Of a stretch of DNA of 59,466 nucleotides, positions 29,118-37,894 are shown piece by piece. The notes beneath the pieces are model-generated. The model made no database searches. It was not told the origin of the DNA and saw nothing but the letters and a program-made list of their open reading frames with translations. The translations under genes and the position numbers were made by a program. Every line of letters begins with the position of its first letter. Position 1 is the first letter of the stretch. Origin of the DNA: an uncultured Massilimicrobiota sp. (lineage in GTDB: Bacteria > Bacillota_I > Bacilli_A > Erysipelotrichales > Coprobacillaceae); NCBI GenBank assembly GCA_944325245.1, contig CALUZM010000007.1:1-59466 (forward strand). Direction: 5' to 3'.

Positions 29118-30370
29118 TATATATAATCTCCTGATCCATCAAAAAACAATCTTTGTTGCTGTGCACCATCAAAATCCATTATCACAAAATAACTATCCTG
29201 TTGATATGTAGAAGTATATGTCTTCAAAATCAATTTATCACCAACTATAAACCCTGATTCAACAAGTCCATTATAAACAGTTTTCTCCTGTTTTGTTGAT
29301 AATTCGTATCTCACAACACTACCATCCATAGACTGATAGAAAAGATACTGATCATTGATATTAAGGAATTGGACTGCTCTTTCTTTAAGAATATCTGTTT
29401 GAAGATTTTCAACATCTAAACAAGAAATTGTTCCCTCATCATCCATATAATAAAGCCATCCATTTTGATAAATCAGATTATGATAAGAACCACTTAAGAC
29501 TTTCTCATCGTTTTTTCCATCTGTCTGTACACGATATATACCATCTGTACTTGTATAATAAATAACTTGATCAACAACATTCAGACGATAAGACTTTCTA
29601 TCATTGAGTTTGGTTTCCTGTTTGGTTTGTAAATCATAGACATAGATAGATTCATTATCATCATCTCGTTGATAATAAATATGGTCATTGACAATATAAA
29701 CATAATAAACAGCTTGAGAGATAAGTGTCTGCTGATCTTCACCATTTAAAGAAGCCTGACAGAGATAATGATTTTTGTCAGTATAATAAAGATGATTATC
29801 ATAAACCTGAATATACTCACTAACCTGTGTCATTAATGTTTGACGATTATCCAGATTTTTATCCATGGATACCAGATAACCCTGATCATTACTCATATAA
29901 AGGTTTTCACCATCAAAATAAGCCAAACCATTCTGATTGATATTTCCTATTTGACTTGATGTATTTGTTTCTTGTGATATAACCATATCCGCCTGTGGTA
30001 AATCAGTCTGATAATTGGTAGCATTCAAAGATGGTCCATGATAAATATATTCATAAGATATAGCTGTTAATATAGCCAACACAACAGCACAAATTAAAAC
30101 AAAAATCTTATTCACTTTTTTATTGACTGGTATATCTTTAAATGAAGATGTAGGTTTTTCATCTTGAATCGGATCCTCATCATAAAAAAGTGGCTGATAA
30201 TATCCACCTATCTGTTCATTTGGATGAAGCAAATGTCCACAAGTTGAACAATACTGTTCTCCTTCTTTAATGATACTATGACAATGTGGGCATCTTTTGA
30301 TCTGATATCCACAATGAGGACAATAATTCATATCCTCGTTTATTTCGTTTTGACAATTTGGACAAAACAA
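29117..30370 (-). CDS. Double zinc-ribbon membrane protein with extracytoplasmic propeller-like domain
   Basis: 417 aa if it starts at the TTG at 30370 (MFCPNCQNE), preceded by GAGGGGG. Upstream in-frame codons overlap the previous gene. Two zinc ribbons (CPNC..CPHC and CPHC..CSTC, residues 3-48), a linker, one membrane helix near 87-105, then about 300 residues of short repeats such as LYYTDKNHYLCQ, IYYQRDDDN, IYYTSTDGIYR and LYYMDDEGTIS. These resemble DUF5050/beta-propeller repeats outside the cell. No enzymatic residues are apparent. It is a sensor- or scaffold-like protein of unknown role and is coupled to the next gene. Confidence 0.75.
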   Translation of the reverse strand: MFCPNCQNEINEDMNYCPHCGYQIKRCPHCHSIIKEGEQYCSTCGHLLHPNEQIGGYYQPLFYDEDPIQDEKPTSSFKDIPVNKKVNKIFVLICAVVLAILTAISYEYIYHGPSLNATNYQTDLPQADMVISQETNTSSQIGNINQNGLAYFDGENLYMSNDQGYLVSMDKNLDNRQTLMTQVSEYIQVYDNHLYYTDKNHYLCQASLNGEDQQTLISQAVYYVYIVNDHIYYQRDDDNESIYVYDLQTKQETKLNDRKSYRLNVVDQVIYYTSTDGIYRVQTDGKNDEKVLSGSYHNLIYQNGWLYYMDDEGTISCLDVENLQTDILKERAVQFLNINDQYLFYQSMDGSVVRYELSTKQEKTVYNGLVESGFIVGDKLILKTYTSTYQQDSYFVIMDFDGAQQQRLFFDGSGDYI

Positions 30371-30395
30371 TGTCTCAACCCCCTCAATGATTGAA

Positions 30396-30668
30396 TTAAC
30401 GAGGATTTTCTTCCTCATCAACAACTTTATAATCAACATCTATAACATCACTATCCTGATTTTGAGTTTCCTGATAGTATGATTCATAATAACGACGATC
30501 TTCATCATCATTGACCTGTGTTTGTTTATGGCGTGAAGAAAAAAGTTTTCTTATACCCCAAATCACTATAATAACACCAATGAGGACAACAAGAATTGGT
30601 AAAAACAATCTTAATGCCAACATAATCAATACTAATACACATAATAAATAGATAAAATGATATCCCAT
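30396..30668 (-). CDS. Small two-helix membrane protein
   Basis: 90 aa from the ATG at 30668, with AAAGGAGA upstream; the longer frame has no ribosome site. Residues 3-40 form two hydrophobic helices or one long hairpin (IYLLCVLVLIMLALRLFL, ILVVLIGVIIVIWGI). The C-terminal half is very acidic and rich in Tyr and Gln (DDEDRRYYESYYQE). No known family. It lies 25 bases before the zinc-ribbon/propeller gene and 43 after the XRE regulator. Confidence 0.7.
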   Translation of the reverse strand: MGYHFIYLLCVLVLIMLALRLFLPILVVLIGVIIVIWGIRKLFSSRHKQTQVNDDEDRRYYESYYQETQNQDSDVIDVDYKVVDEEENPR

Positions 30669-30711
30669 AACACGTCTCCTTTTGCCATTTAGTCTATATG
30701 ATAAATATAAA

Positions 30712-30948
30712 CTATAAATGAACTGACTGATCTTCTTCGTGCCAGACAAACAAATAATAAACAGGGACTTTCAAACCCAAAGCAAATTTCTCAATAACTT
30801 TTAAAGATACATTACGACGTCCTCTTTCCACATCTGAAACATAGTTTTTAGATAACTGACAACGAAATCCCAGTTCTTCCTGTGAAACATTTTGCATTAA
30901 ACGCAATTCTTTGATTCTTCTGCCAAATTTGACATTGATATTTTCCAT
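30712..30948 (-). CDS. XRE-family DNA-binding regulator (Cro/CI-type)
   Basis: 78 aa, almost entirely one helix-turn-helix domain (GRRIKELRLMQNVSQEELG, LSKNYVSDVERGRRN). It starts two bases after whiA with GGAGAAGG. The short solo-HTH form suggests a chromosomal regulator of its own operon or of the membrane genes that follow. There is no phage gene nearby. Confidence 0.85.
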   Translation of the reverse strand: MENINVKFGRRIKELRLMQNVSQEELGFRCQLSKNYVSDVERGRRNVSLKVIEKFALGLKVPVYYLFVWHEEDQSVHL

Positions 30949-30950
30949 GA

Positions 30951-31898
30951 CTAATCCTTCTCCATTTGACGTATCTTTTGAGCCTCTTCTTTGATTTTCT
31001 TAAAACGATGATGTAACCCTGACTTACTGATTGTCTGTCCTGTCTGTTCGACATAGGCATTTGCTAATTCATTTAAAGTTAACTCTGGATTTTCTAGGCG
31101 CAATAAAGCAACAGTACGTGTTTTATCATCTAATATTTCAATACCGGCTTTATCAATAATATAGGCGATATCTTCAATCTGTGCTGATGAAGCACTCAAT
31201 GCCTTGACTTCATTGGCGATATCACAGTTATTCCATCTGTTGACAGTATTTGCCATAGAACGATCAATACGTGTCATTTCAAAATTCATAACTGACTGTG
31301 ATGCGCCAATCGCACGTAAGAAATCACCAATTTTTTCTGCTGATTTTAAATAAACAACATATTTATTACGACGTTTAATCATCTTGGCATTTAGCTCATA
31401 ACGATTCATCAACTCCATAATAAACATCGCATAATCCTGTTCATTCACACTCATTTCCAGATGATAGTTTGAGGTATCTGGATTATTAACACTTCCACAA
31501 GATAAAAATACTCCTGCCAGATAAGCCCTCTTTTGGGCATCTGTTTCAAGAATTCTATCATCTGGGAAACTTTGAATGCCTATTCCTTCCATCAAATGCA
31601 AATCTTCTAAAATTTCTCTTGCTTTTGATACCATTAAAGTATAAATATTATTCTTCTTGAGTTTCATCTTTCGTGAAACACGAAACTCTATATGTGGTTG
31701 ATATAAATCCTTTAAAAACTTGTGTAATTTAGATGCAATTTTTGCATTTTCTGTTCTTAATGTTAAAGTTAAACCTGACTGATTTAATGATAAAGTTCCA
31801 ATAATTTTAATCATAGCACAGAGGATCGCTTTCTCACATGGTTGATCAAAATCATTAAAAACAATTTCCTCCTTGACGATTCTTGAAAAAGAAATCAT
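30951..31898 (-). CDS. whiA: DNA-binding protein WhiA
   Basis: 315 aa. An N-terminal LAGLIDADG-like homing-endonuclease fold without catalytic use (RAYLAGVFLSCGSVNNP) and a C-terminal helix-turn-helix (NELANAYVEQTGQTISKSGLHHR). In Bacillota, WhiA influences cell division and chromosome segregation. Two starts are adjacent (GTG at 31901, ATG at 31898); the ATG is seven bases from GGAGG. It follows rapZ by 12 bases. Confidence 0.95.
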   Translation of the reverse strand: MISFSRIVKEEIVFNDFDQPCEKAILCAMIKIIGTLSLNQSGLTLTLRTENAKIASKLHKFLKDLYQPHIEFRVSRKMKLKKNNIYTLMVSKAREILEDLHLMEGIGIQSFPDDRILETDAQKRAYLAGVFLSCGSVNNPDTSNYHLEMSVNEQDYAMFIMELMNRYELNAKMIKRRNKYVVYLKSAEKIGDFLRAIGASQSVMNFEMTRIDRSMANTVNRWNNCDIANEVKALSASSAQIEDIAYIIDKAGIEILDDKTRTVALLRLENPELTLNELANAYVEQTGQTISKSGLHHRFKKIKEEAQKIRQMEKD

Positions 31899-31910
31899 CA
31901 CACACCCTCC

Positions 31911-32759
31911 TTAATGATCGGCATCACGATGCCATTTATAAACCTGATAATATTTTGAATAATAATCTGCAAAATAATTCGTTAATGTCACAGAACGATG
32001 TTGACCTCCGGTACATCCAATTCCAATAATCATTTGCATTTTTCCTTCTTCTTCATATTTCTTCAACAAATAATCATAGTATTCAATCGTTCTTTTCACA
32101 AATTCCTGTGTCTCACTTTGTGACATCACATAATCATAAACCTCTTTATCATTACCTGTCAATTTTCTTAAGCTTTCAATATAGAAAGGATTAGGTAAAA
32201 AACGCACATCCAATAATAAATCCGCATCACGAGGAATGCCATGTTTATAACCAAAAGAAATAAATGAGACTCTAAAAGTATCTCGGTTTCCTTTATGGAA
32301 GTAACTTTCAAGTTTATCCTGCAGCTTAGATGGTTTTAAAAGTGTCGTATCAATAACAATATTAGCCAGCTGACTGATTGGATCAGCCATTTCTCTTTCA
32401 AATTCTATAGCTTCAACCAATGATGATGCGACATTACTAATCATTAATGGATGAGAACGTCTTGTTTGTTTATAACGTGAAAGTAAAACTTTATCTTCAC
32501 AATCTAAAAAGATAACTGTCAGATCCACCCAATCCATATTAGATAAAATTCTCACTGCCAAAATCGCATCTCCCAAAGATATAGCCATAGCCACTTTCGA
32601 ATACTTTGTAGAAGTACGCATCAAATCCCCAAATTCTTTCAACAAAGGTATCGGATAATTATCAATACAGCTATATTCCATGTTCTCAAAAATAGCCATT
32701 GCCTGTGTCTTTCCGGCCCCAGACATTCCTGTTACAACAACCACTTCAATTTTATTCAT
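31911..32759 (-). CDS. rapZ: RapZ/YvcJ nucleotide-binding protein
   Basis: 282 aa. P-loop GMSGAGKTQA (about 11-20), then NMEYSCIDNYPIPLL, and C-terminal GIGCTGGQHRSV with YKWHRDADH at the end. In Bacillota it is known as YvcJ, an ATP/GTP-binding protein; the RNase adaptor role is from E. coli. Followed directly by whiA: the yvcK gene that normally sits between them is absent. Confidence 0.94.
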   Translation of the reverse strand: MNKIEVVVVTGMSGAGKTQAMAIFENMEYSCIDNYPIPLLKEFGDLMRTSTKYSKVAMAISLGDAILAVRILSNMDWVDLTVIFLDCEDKVLLSRYKQTRRSHPLMISNVASSLVEAIEFEREMADPISQLANIVIDTTLLKPSKLQDKLESYFHKGNRDTFRVSFISFGYKHGIPRDADLLLDVRFLPNPFYIESLRKLTGNDKEVYDYVMSQSETQEFVKRTIEYYDYLLKKYEEEGKMQMIIGIGCTGGQHRSVTLTNYFADYYSKYYQVYKWHRDADH

Positions 32760-32830
32760 AAACTCACCCTCTTCTTTATACTATATCAAAAATCACATTA
32801 TAAGTGTACTCTTTTTCTCATGACTTTATA

Positions 32831-32857
32831 GAAAAAGAGAAAAGTTTTCCTTTTCCC
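32831..32857 (-). terminator. Terminator after trxB
   Basis: Stem GGGAAAAG/CTTTTCTC (8 bp, one G-U) then five T on the minus strand. Confidence 0.65.
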
Positions 32858-32859
32858 TT

Positions 32860-33762
32860 CTATTTCAATAATGATGCAATATACTGTCCAGCAACTGCTC
32901 CATCATTTGCTGCTGTGACAACCTGTCGTAAATGTTTTTCAGTTACATCTCCCCCAGCAAAAATACCTGCAACTGCTGTTTGTTGATTTTCATCAACTTC
33001 TATATATCCTTTTTCATTAACAATACCCAAATCTTTCACAAATTCTGTAATTGGATCCAACCCAATAAATGGGAAGATTCCCTGTGCCTGAATGGTTGAA
33101 AGTTCTCCTGTTTGAGAATCCTCAACAATCAAACCACTGACTTTCTGATCCGTCACTTCAATCGCATGAGGTTTCTTTAAATAATGCATTACGACATTTT
33201 CTTTTTGTTGGAGTTTATCAGCCAAATATTGATCAGCACGCAAAACATCACGTCTCACAACAACATGAACATGACTGACAATATCACTTAAATAAATCGC
33301 TTCTTCAATGGCACTGTTTCCACCACCAACAACACAAACATCTTTGTTTTTAAAGAAAGGTCCATCGCAAACTGCACAATAAGAGACACCTCTTCCACTC
33401 ATTTCTTCTTCATGAGGAATACCCATGTGACGTTCTTTTGTCCCTGTCGCAATAAACACATAGCGTGCTTCATATGTTTTGTCTCCCACATGCACAACCT
33501 GATGGTCATCAAAGTGTTCAATGCGTTCAACTTCACCAAATTCATATTGAGCCCCAAAAGACAAGCATTGTTCATACATTGCATAAGCCAATTCCGGTCC
33601 TTTTGTAATTAAACCTGGGTAGTTTTCAATCTCAGCCGTTAAGTTCATTTTTCCGCCTGGTGCTCCTCCATCTAAAACATGAACACTGGCTCCTGCTCGA
33701 CTTGCATATAAAGCAGCAGTTAATCCAGCTGGACCTGCTCCAATCACAATCAAATCAATCAT
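32860..33762 (-). CDS. trxB: Thioredoxin reductase
   Basis: FAD/NAD(P)H-dependent disulfide reductase, 300 aa. FAD motif VIGAGPAGLTAALYASRAG (7-25), redox pair CAVCDG (about 130), second nucleotide motif VVGGGNSAIEEA, and C-terminal GIFAGGDVT. It overlaps the upstream ppaX-like gene by four bases (ATGA). trxB near rapZ/whiA is a conserved Bacillota arrangement. Confidence 0.94.
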   Translation of the reverse strand: MIDLIVIGAGPAGLTAALYASRAGASVHVLDGGAPGGKMNLTAEIENYPGLITKGPELAYAMYEQCLSFGAQYEFGEVERIEHFDDHQVVHVGDKTYEARYVFIATGTKERHMGIPHEEEMSGRGVSYCAVCDGPFFKNKDVCVVGGGNSAIEEAIYLSDIVSHVHVVVRRDVLRADQYLADKLQQKENVVMHYLKKPHAIEVTDQKVSGLIVEDSQTGELSTIQAQGIFPFIGLDPITEFVKDLGIVNEKGYIEVDENQQTAVAGIFAGGDVTEKHLRQVVTAANDGAVAGQYIASLLK

Positions 33763-34412
33763 TTTTCTTCCATCCTTTCTATAAATGGTATAATCTGTGA
33801 CATATCATCAATCATTATATCTGGATGAAGACTTTCCATCTTCTGATATCCTTTCGGTGTCCATTTGACTCCCGCTGTATATATACCGGCATTTTGTCCG
33901 GCCTGAATATCTGTCACATTATCACCTATATATAATCCTTTTGAACAATGATACGTTTCCATCACACGAAGAATTCCTTCCGGTGAAGGTTTGACCTCTT
34001 TCACATCGTCCATTCCTAAAACCATATCAAAATAAGGTGTTATCTTAAATAAATCCAAACCAATATATGCTGCATGACGATATTTTGTTGTGACAACAGC
34101 CATTGGATAATTCTGAGCATGTAAATATGCTAATGTTTCCTGTACATGAGGATAAATTGTTACATAATCCTGATGATGAGAATGATTATATTCTCGATAA
34201 TAATCAATCAGTTCATCAATCATATATTCTGGAAAATATCTAGAAAAAGTATATTTTAATGTTGGTCCTAAAAATGAAAGATGTTCCTCATCACTGATTT
34301 GATAATCTGGCTTATAGCGTTTAAAAACATGTTCAAACGACTTCCTAATCAACAAATCAGTATTTAATAATGTACCATCTAAATCAAAAATAACTGCAAA
34401 ATCTTTTTTCAT
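33759..34412 (-). CDS. ppaX: HAD hydrolase, PpaX-like pyrophosphatase
   Basis: 217 aa. Motif I FDLDGTLLNTD (Asp10, Asp12), motif II VVTTK, Lys in KPSPEGI, motif III GDNVTDIQAGQNAG. Size and cap resemble PpaX, which hydrolyses pyrophosphate from HPr(Ser) dephosphorylation in Bacillus; phosphoglycolate phosphatases look similar. First of two genes with trxB. Confidence 0.75.
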   Translation of the reverse strand: MKKDFAVIFDLDGTLLNTDLLIRKSFEHVFKRYKPDYQISDEEHLSFLGPTLKYTFSRYFPEYMIDELIDYYREYNHSHHQDYVTIYPHVQETLAYLHAQNYPMAVVTTKYRHAAYIGLDLFKITPYFDMVLGMDDVKEVKPSPEGILRVMETYHCSKGLYIGDNVTDIQAGQNAGIYTAGVKWTPKGYQKMESLHPDIMIDDMSQIIPFIERMEEK

Positions 34413-34449
34413 AAATCTCCTATTTCATATTATTATTTTAGACGCTTGT

Positions 34450-34458
34450 ATTATAACA
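34450..34458 (-). promoter_or_regulatory. Extended -10 promoter of ppaX-trxB
   Basis: Minus-strand TGTTATAAT about 40 bases before the ppaX start; T-rich upstream, no clear -35. Confidence 0.55.
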
Positions 34459-34503
34459 TAAACATAGTTCAAAAAAAAGCAATGTGCAATTTTCTCATCC
34501 CAC

Positions 34504-34538
34504 AAAAAAAGCCAAAAAAACACAATGATTCTTTTGAC
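34504..34538 (-). terminator. Terminator after the PTS EIIC gene
   Basis: Stem GTCAAAA/TTTTGGC (one G-U) with a long loop, followed by seven T on the minus strand. Confidence 0.65.
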
Positions 34539-34548
34539 TTATTCAACA

Positions 34549-35862
34549 TTATATATTTTCCTGACTTTGAATTCTTTCTACTTCAGATTTTTCATAGGCC
34601 TTCCAAAATGGATAAAAAATCACAATCCCAATCATAAAATTCACAAAGACTATGACTACTGCCATAATGGATCCCCCTGTTGCCAAATAACCTAATATCG
34701 GTGATGGTGTCGCCCATGGTAAATTGAGATACATTTTTCCAATGATTCCCATATCTGTTAAAGCATAGGTTAAAACACCAGTAATCGTATGTGATAAAAC
34801 AAATGGGATAACGAGAAATGAGTTTAAAACAATGGGCAAACCATACATGACGGGCTCTACGATACAAAAAATAGAAGAAGGCAAACAGACAGTTGCGAGT
34901 GTTTTTAAATGTGGTAATTGATTTTGAGATTTATACATATAAAACAATACAGGCCAGCAGGTAGATACCCAGAAAAATAAACGATTAAAGCTAGGAACCC
35001 ATACATGAGGAATAGCTTGTCCACTAAGAAAAGCTTCATTATTTTCAATAATCCAGGAAGTTGTAAATGGTGTAATCACAGCATTCACAATATTATCTCC
35101 ATTTAATCCAGCCGCCCAAAAAAGCGTTGCCAAAAAATGGGCGAAACTAAACACAAAGATATTATCAGCTCCTGATAAGACTGGCAATAACATCTCTCCA
35201 ACAAGTTCAGGAAGATTCATATTCATGATTGTCCTGACTCCCCAACAGATCAATGTGATAAAAAGGTAAGGGATAATAGCTGAGAAACTATCTGCAATTG
35301 CTGGCGGAACAGAATCAGGCAAAGCAATACGAATATGATAATGATAGCACAGCTGTATCACTTGGATAGAAATTGCACAAGCAACCAGTGCTGTAATCAC
35401 CCCAGCACCGCCCCAATAATTAATGGGCACAGCACTTGGTAAAGCCGTTGCTTCCACTCTCTCTACAAACAGCTGTCCAATAGATGCATAGTTTAACAAT
35501 ATAAATGCAAAGAATGAGCCAACAGCTCCTGTCGTTTTATTTATCCCTTTGATTTCAGCATATTCACTACCAATGGAAATGACCATATAAACAGCCATAA
35601 TATTCATAGATAAGCTATTGACAAGGGATATCTCATCCGCAAAAGGTTTCAAAAAAGGAAGTAATGCTGTTTCTGTCAGATTTCCATCAGAACACAAAAG
35701 ATAAAAAATCAAAAAAATGGACCCAATCATCGTCACACCAATAGCTGCGACCATACCATTGGTGATTGCTTTGATAAAGGGTATTTTAGAAAAACGATTC
35801 ATTGGTTGCGCAATTTTATCAACTTTTTCCATGATATGATTCATAAACATCGCATTTTTCAT
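34549..35862 (-). CDS. PTS EIIC, lactose/cellobiose family (orphan)
   Basis: 437-aa permease subunit with about ten membrane segments. Family clues: an N-terminal amphipathic stretch (MEKVDKIAQPMNRFSKIPF), AGLNGDNIVNAVITPF and EPVMYGLPIVLN, as in CelB/ChbC. The ATG at 35862 has GAGGAGG; the open frame upstream lacks a site. No EIIA or EIIB is adjacent, so it must borrow them from elsewhere. The substrate may be a beta-glucoside or chitobiose-type disaccharide. Confidence 0.85.
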   Translation of the reverse strand: MKNAMFMNHIMEKVDKIAQPMNRFSKIPFIKAITNGMVAAIGVTMIGSIFLIFYLLCSDGNLTETALLPFLKPFADEISLVNSLSMNIMAVYMVISIGSEYAEIKGINKTTGAVGSFFAFILLNYASIGQLFVERVEATALPSAVPINYWGGAGVITALVACAISIQVIQLCYHYHIRIALPDSVPPAIADSFSAIIPYLFITLICWGVRTIMNMNLPELVGEMLLPVLSGADNIFVFSFAHFLATLFWAAGLNGDNIVNAVITPFTTSWIIENNEAFLSGQAIPHVWVPSFNRLFFWVSTCWPVLFYMYKSQNQLPHLKTLATVCLPSSIFCIVEPVMYGLPIVLNSFLVIPFVLSHTITGVLTYALTDMGIIGKMYLNLPWATPSPILGYLATGGSIMAVVIVFVNFMIGIVIFYPFWKAYEKSEVERIQSQENI

Positions 35863-35954
35863 AATTTCCCTCCTCATCTTATCTTTATTATATATTTGAA
35901 AAAAGTCCCTTTCCATCGAGATATTTGACATAATATAAGACATTCTCTTTGGGT

Positions 35955-35987
35955 AAAAAAAAGAAGAAATTCTTTAAATCTCTTCTT
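35955..35987 (-). terminator. Terminator after hisC
   Basis: Stem AAGAAGA/TCTTCTT with a large partly paired loop and eight T on the minus strand. Confidence 0.65.
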
Positions 35988-37035
35988 CAAGTATTTTTTT
36001 CATTTCTTCAATAAAGATTTCCATCTGTTGTTGGGTTCCAATCGTCACTCTTAGATACTGTTCAATTCTTGGCTGATGAAAATAGCGAACAAGAATGCCT
36101 CTTTCTCTTAACTTTTCAAAAAGTGTTTGAGCATCATAATGAGGATGCTTAATAAAAAGAAAGTTAGCTTTTGAATCAGGCATTTCAAATCCTAATTTTT
36201 TTAATTGCTTTTTTGTATATTCTCTGGTTGCTATAATCTTTTGAGCATTGTCCTGAATATAATCACTATCCTGCATACTTGCTAGCCCAATAACTTGCGC
36301 AAGACTATCAATAGGATAAGAATTAAAAGAATTTTTCACATCATATAATCTAGCAATCACTTCCTGACTACCAATGGCCACTCCTAAACGAATCCCTGCC
36401 AATGATCTGAATTTAGAAAATGTCTGAGTAATCAAAAGATTAGGATACTGCTCAATTAATGAAACTGCACTCTCTCCTCCAAAATCAACATAAGCCTCAT
36501 CAATCACCACAATACTTTCCTGATTATGTTTTAAGATATCTTCAATCATATGCAATGAAACACACAATCCTGTAGGTGCATTAGGATTAGGGAAGATAAT
36601 TCCTGAATTTTCCTGATAGTAATCTTCTTTGACAATTTCAAATTGTTCATTTAATGGTATTTTTTGATAAGGAATTTGATATAAATCACAATAAACAGGA
36701 TAAAAGGAATAACTGATATCTGGAAATAAGACAGGTGCTTCACCATTAAAACATGTTAAAAAAAGGAGTGCCAGTACTTCATCGGAACCATTTCCAATGA
36801 ATATCTGTTGCTCAGAAACATGATGATAATCCGCTAAGGCCTGTCTTAATTCATCAGCATCTGGACGTGGATATAATGAGAGTTTTGAAGCATCAAAACG
36901 TTGAATGGCTTCTTTGACTTTTATTCCTGGATGATAAGGATTTTCATTTGTATTTAATTTAATCAGATTTTGAATACGTGGTTGTTCTCCTGCAATATAA
37001 GGTTGAACTTGTCTTAATTTATCTTGCCAGCTCAT
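35974..37035 (-). CDS. hisC: Histidinol-phosphate aminotransferase-like (HisC)
   Basis: 353-aa fold-type I PLP enzyme. NENPYHPG at the N-terminus, IFPNPNAPTG, VIDEAYVDFGG and the PLP Lys in TFSKFRSLAGIR. By sequence it is HisC, but no other his gene is present. In such a setting it may serve aromatic or other amino acid transamination. It overlaps the upstream Cof-type gene by 17 bases and has AGGAGGA. Confidence 0.85.
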   Translation of the reverse strand: MSWQDKLRQVQPYIAGEQPRIQNLIKLNTNENPYHPGIKVKEAIQRFDASKLSLYPRPDADELRQALADYHHVSEQQIFIGNGSDEVLALLFLTCFNGEAPVLFPDISYSFYPVYCDLYQIPYQKIPLNEQFEIVKEDYYQENSGIIFPNPNAPTGLCVSLHMIEDILKHNQESIVVIDEAYVDFGGESAVSLIEQYPNLLITQTFSKFRSLAGIRLGVAIGSQEVIARLYDVKNSFNSYPIDSLAQVIGLASMQDSDYIQDNAQKIIATREYTKKQLKKLGFEMPDSKANFLFIKHPHYDAQTLFEKLRERGILVRYFHQPRIEQYLRVTIGTQQQMEIFIEEMKKILEEEI

Positions 37036-37822
37036 TTGTTTCTCCTCCTAACATTTCTTCAATCACTTCATAAACATAGCGAACATGACGTGGTATCATC
37101 TTTCGAATCTCATCTTGAGCATATACAAAAGTATAACTATTCTGCACTTCTTGCAACATGGATAAATCATTATATGAATCACCAATGGCATAAATATGGT
37201 GACGTGGAATTTTCAGCATTTCACAAAGCGTATTCAATCCTTGACCCTTGGAGCAGCCTTTAGCGACGACATCCACATAATGAAGATTATAATAAGCCTC
37301 AACCTCTTGATGAAAATGCTTCTGAATATACTCATAACACATTTTTGTGATATCCATATTTTGATCATCCTGATGAAAAGAAATAATTTCAAACTGTTGG
37401 GCACTTTGATAACAGTCTTGAAAAGAACCACTTACTACCTTTTCCTGTTGGCTCATATGTTCAACACATTGTCCATTTTTGTAACCATAGCTCAACTTCC
37501 CATCACTATAATAAGACCATAACCCAGAAAACTTAGTCGTATAATCTAAAATAGCTTGTCCAACATCTCTAGAAATTACACAATCATATATTTTTTGATA
37601 ATGCTTATCTAGAATCTGAGCACCATTGTTAAGTATCAGATAATCAAAAGGAAAATGATATTGATCAAGTACCCATTTGATTTCAAAAAACTGTCTACCT
37701 GTACATAATGCAATTAAATGCCCTTGAGCCTGTAATTCTTTCATTTTCACAATATTGTATACACTGATATTGTCACCATCATGAATCAATGTTCCATCTA
37801 CATCACTGATAAGTATTTTCAT
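37019..37822 (-). CDS. Cof-type HAD-IIB phosphatase
   Basis: 267 aa. Motif I ISDVDGTLIHDG (Asp7, Asp9), CTGRQFFE, C-terminal GDSYNDLSMLQEV. The IIB cap class usually acts on sugar phosphates or flavin/PLP-type phosphates; the substrate is unknown. The ATG at 37822 has AAGGAG; the longer frame runs into the upstream terminator. Cotranscribed with hisC. Confidence 0.88.
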   Translation of the reverse strand: MKILISDVDGTLIHDGDNISVYNIVKMKELQAQGHLIALCTGRQFFEIKWVLDQYHFPFDYLILNNGAQILDKHYQKIYDCVISRDVGQAILDYTTKFSGLWSYYSDGKLSYGYKNGQCVEHMSQQEKVVSGSFQDCYQSAQQFEIISFHQDDQNMDITKMCYEYIQKHFHQEVEAYYNLHYVDVVAKGCSKGQGLNTLCEMLKIPRHHIYAIGDSYNDLSMLQEVQNSYTFVYAQDEIRKMIPRHVRYVYEVIEEMLGGETNELAR

Positions 37823-37871
37823 ATTTGAACTCCTTTGTCCTATTATATCTAATCTCTTCTCAAAAGCAAAG

Positions 37872-37894
37872 AAAAAAAGAGGCACTTGCCTCTT
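37872..37894 (-). terminator. Terminator after the zinc-ribbon membrane gene
   Basis: Stem AAGAGGC/GCCTCTT with a 4-base loop, then seven T on the minus strand. Confidence 0.85.
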
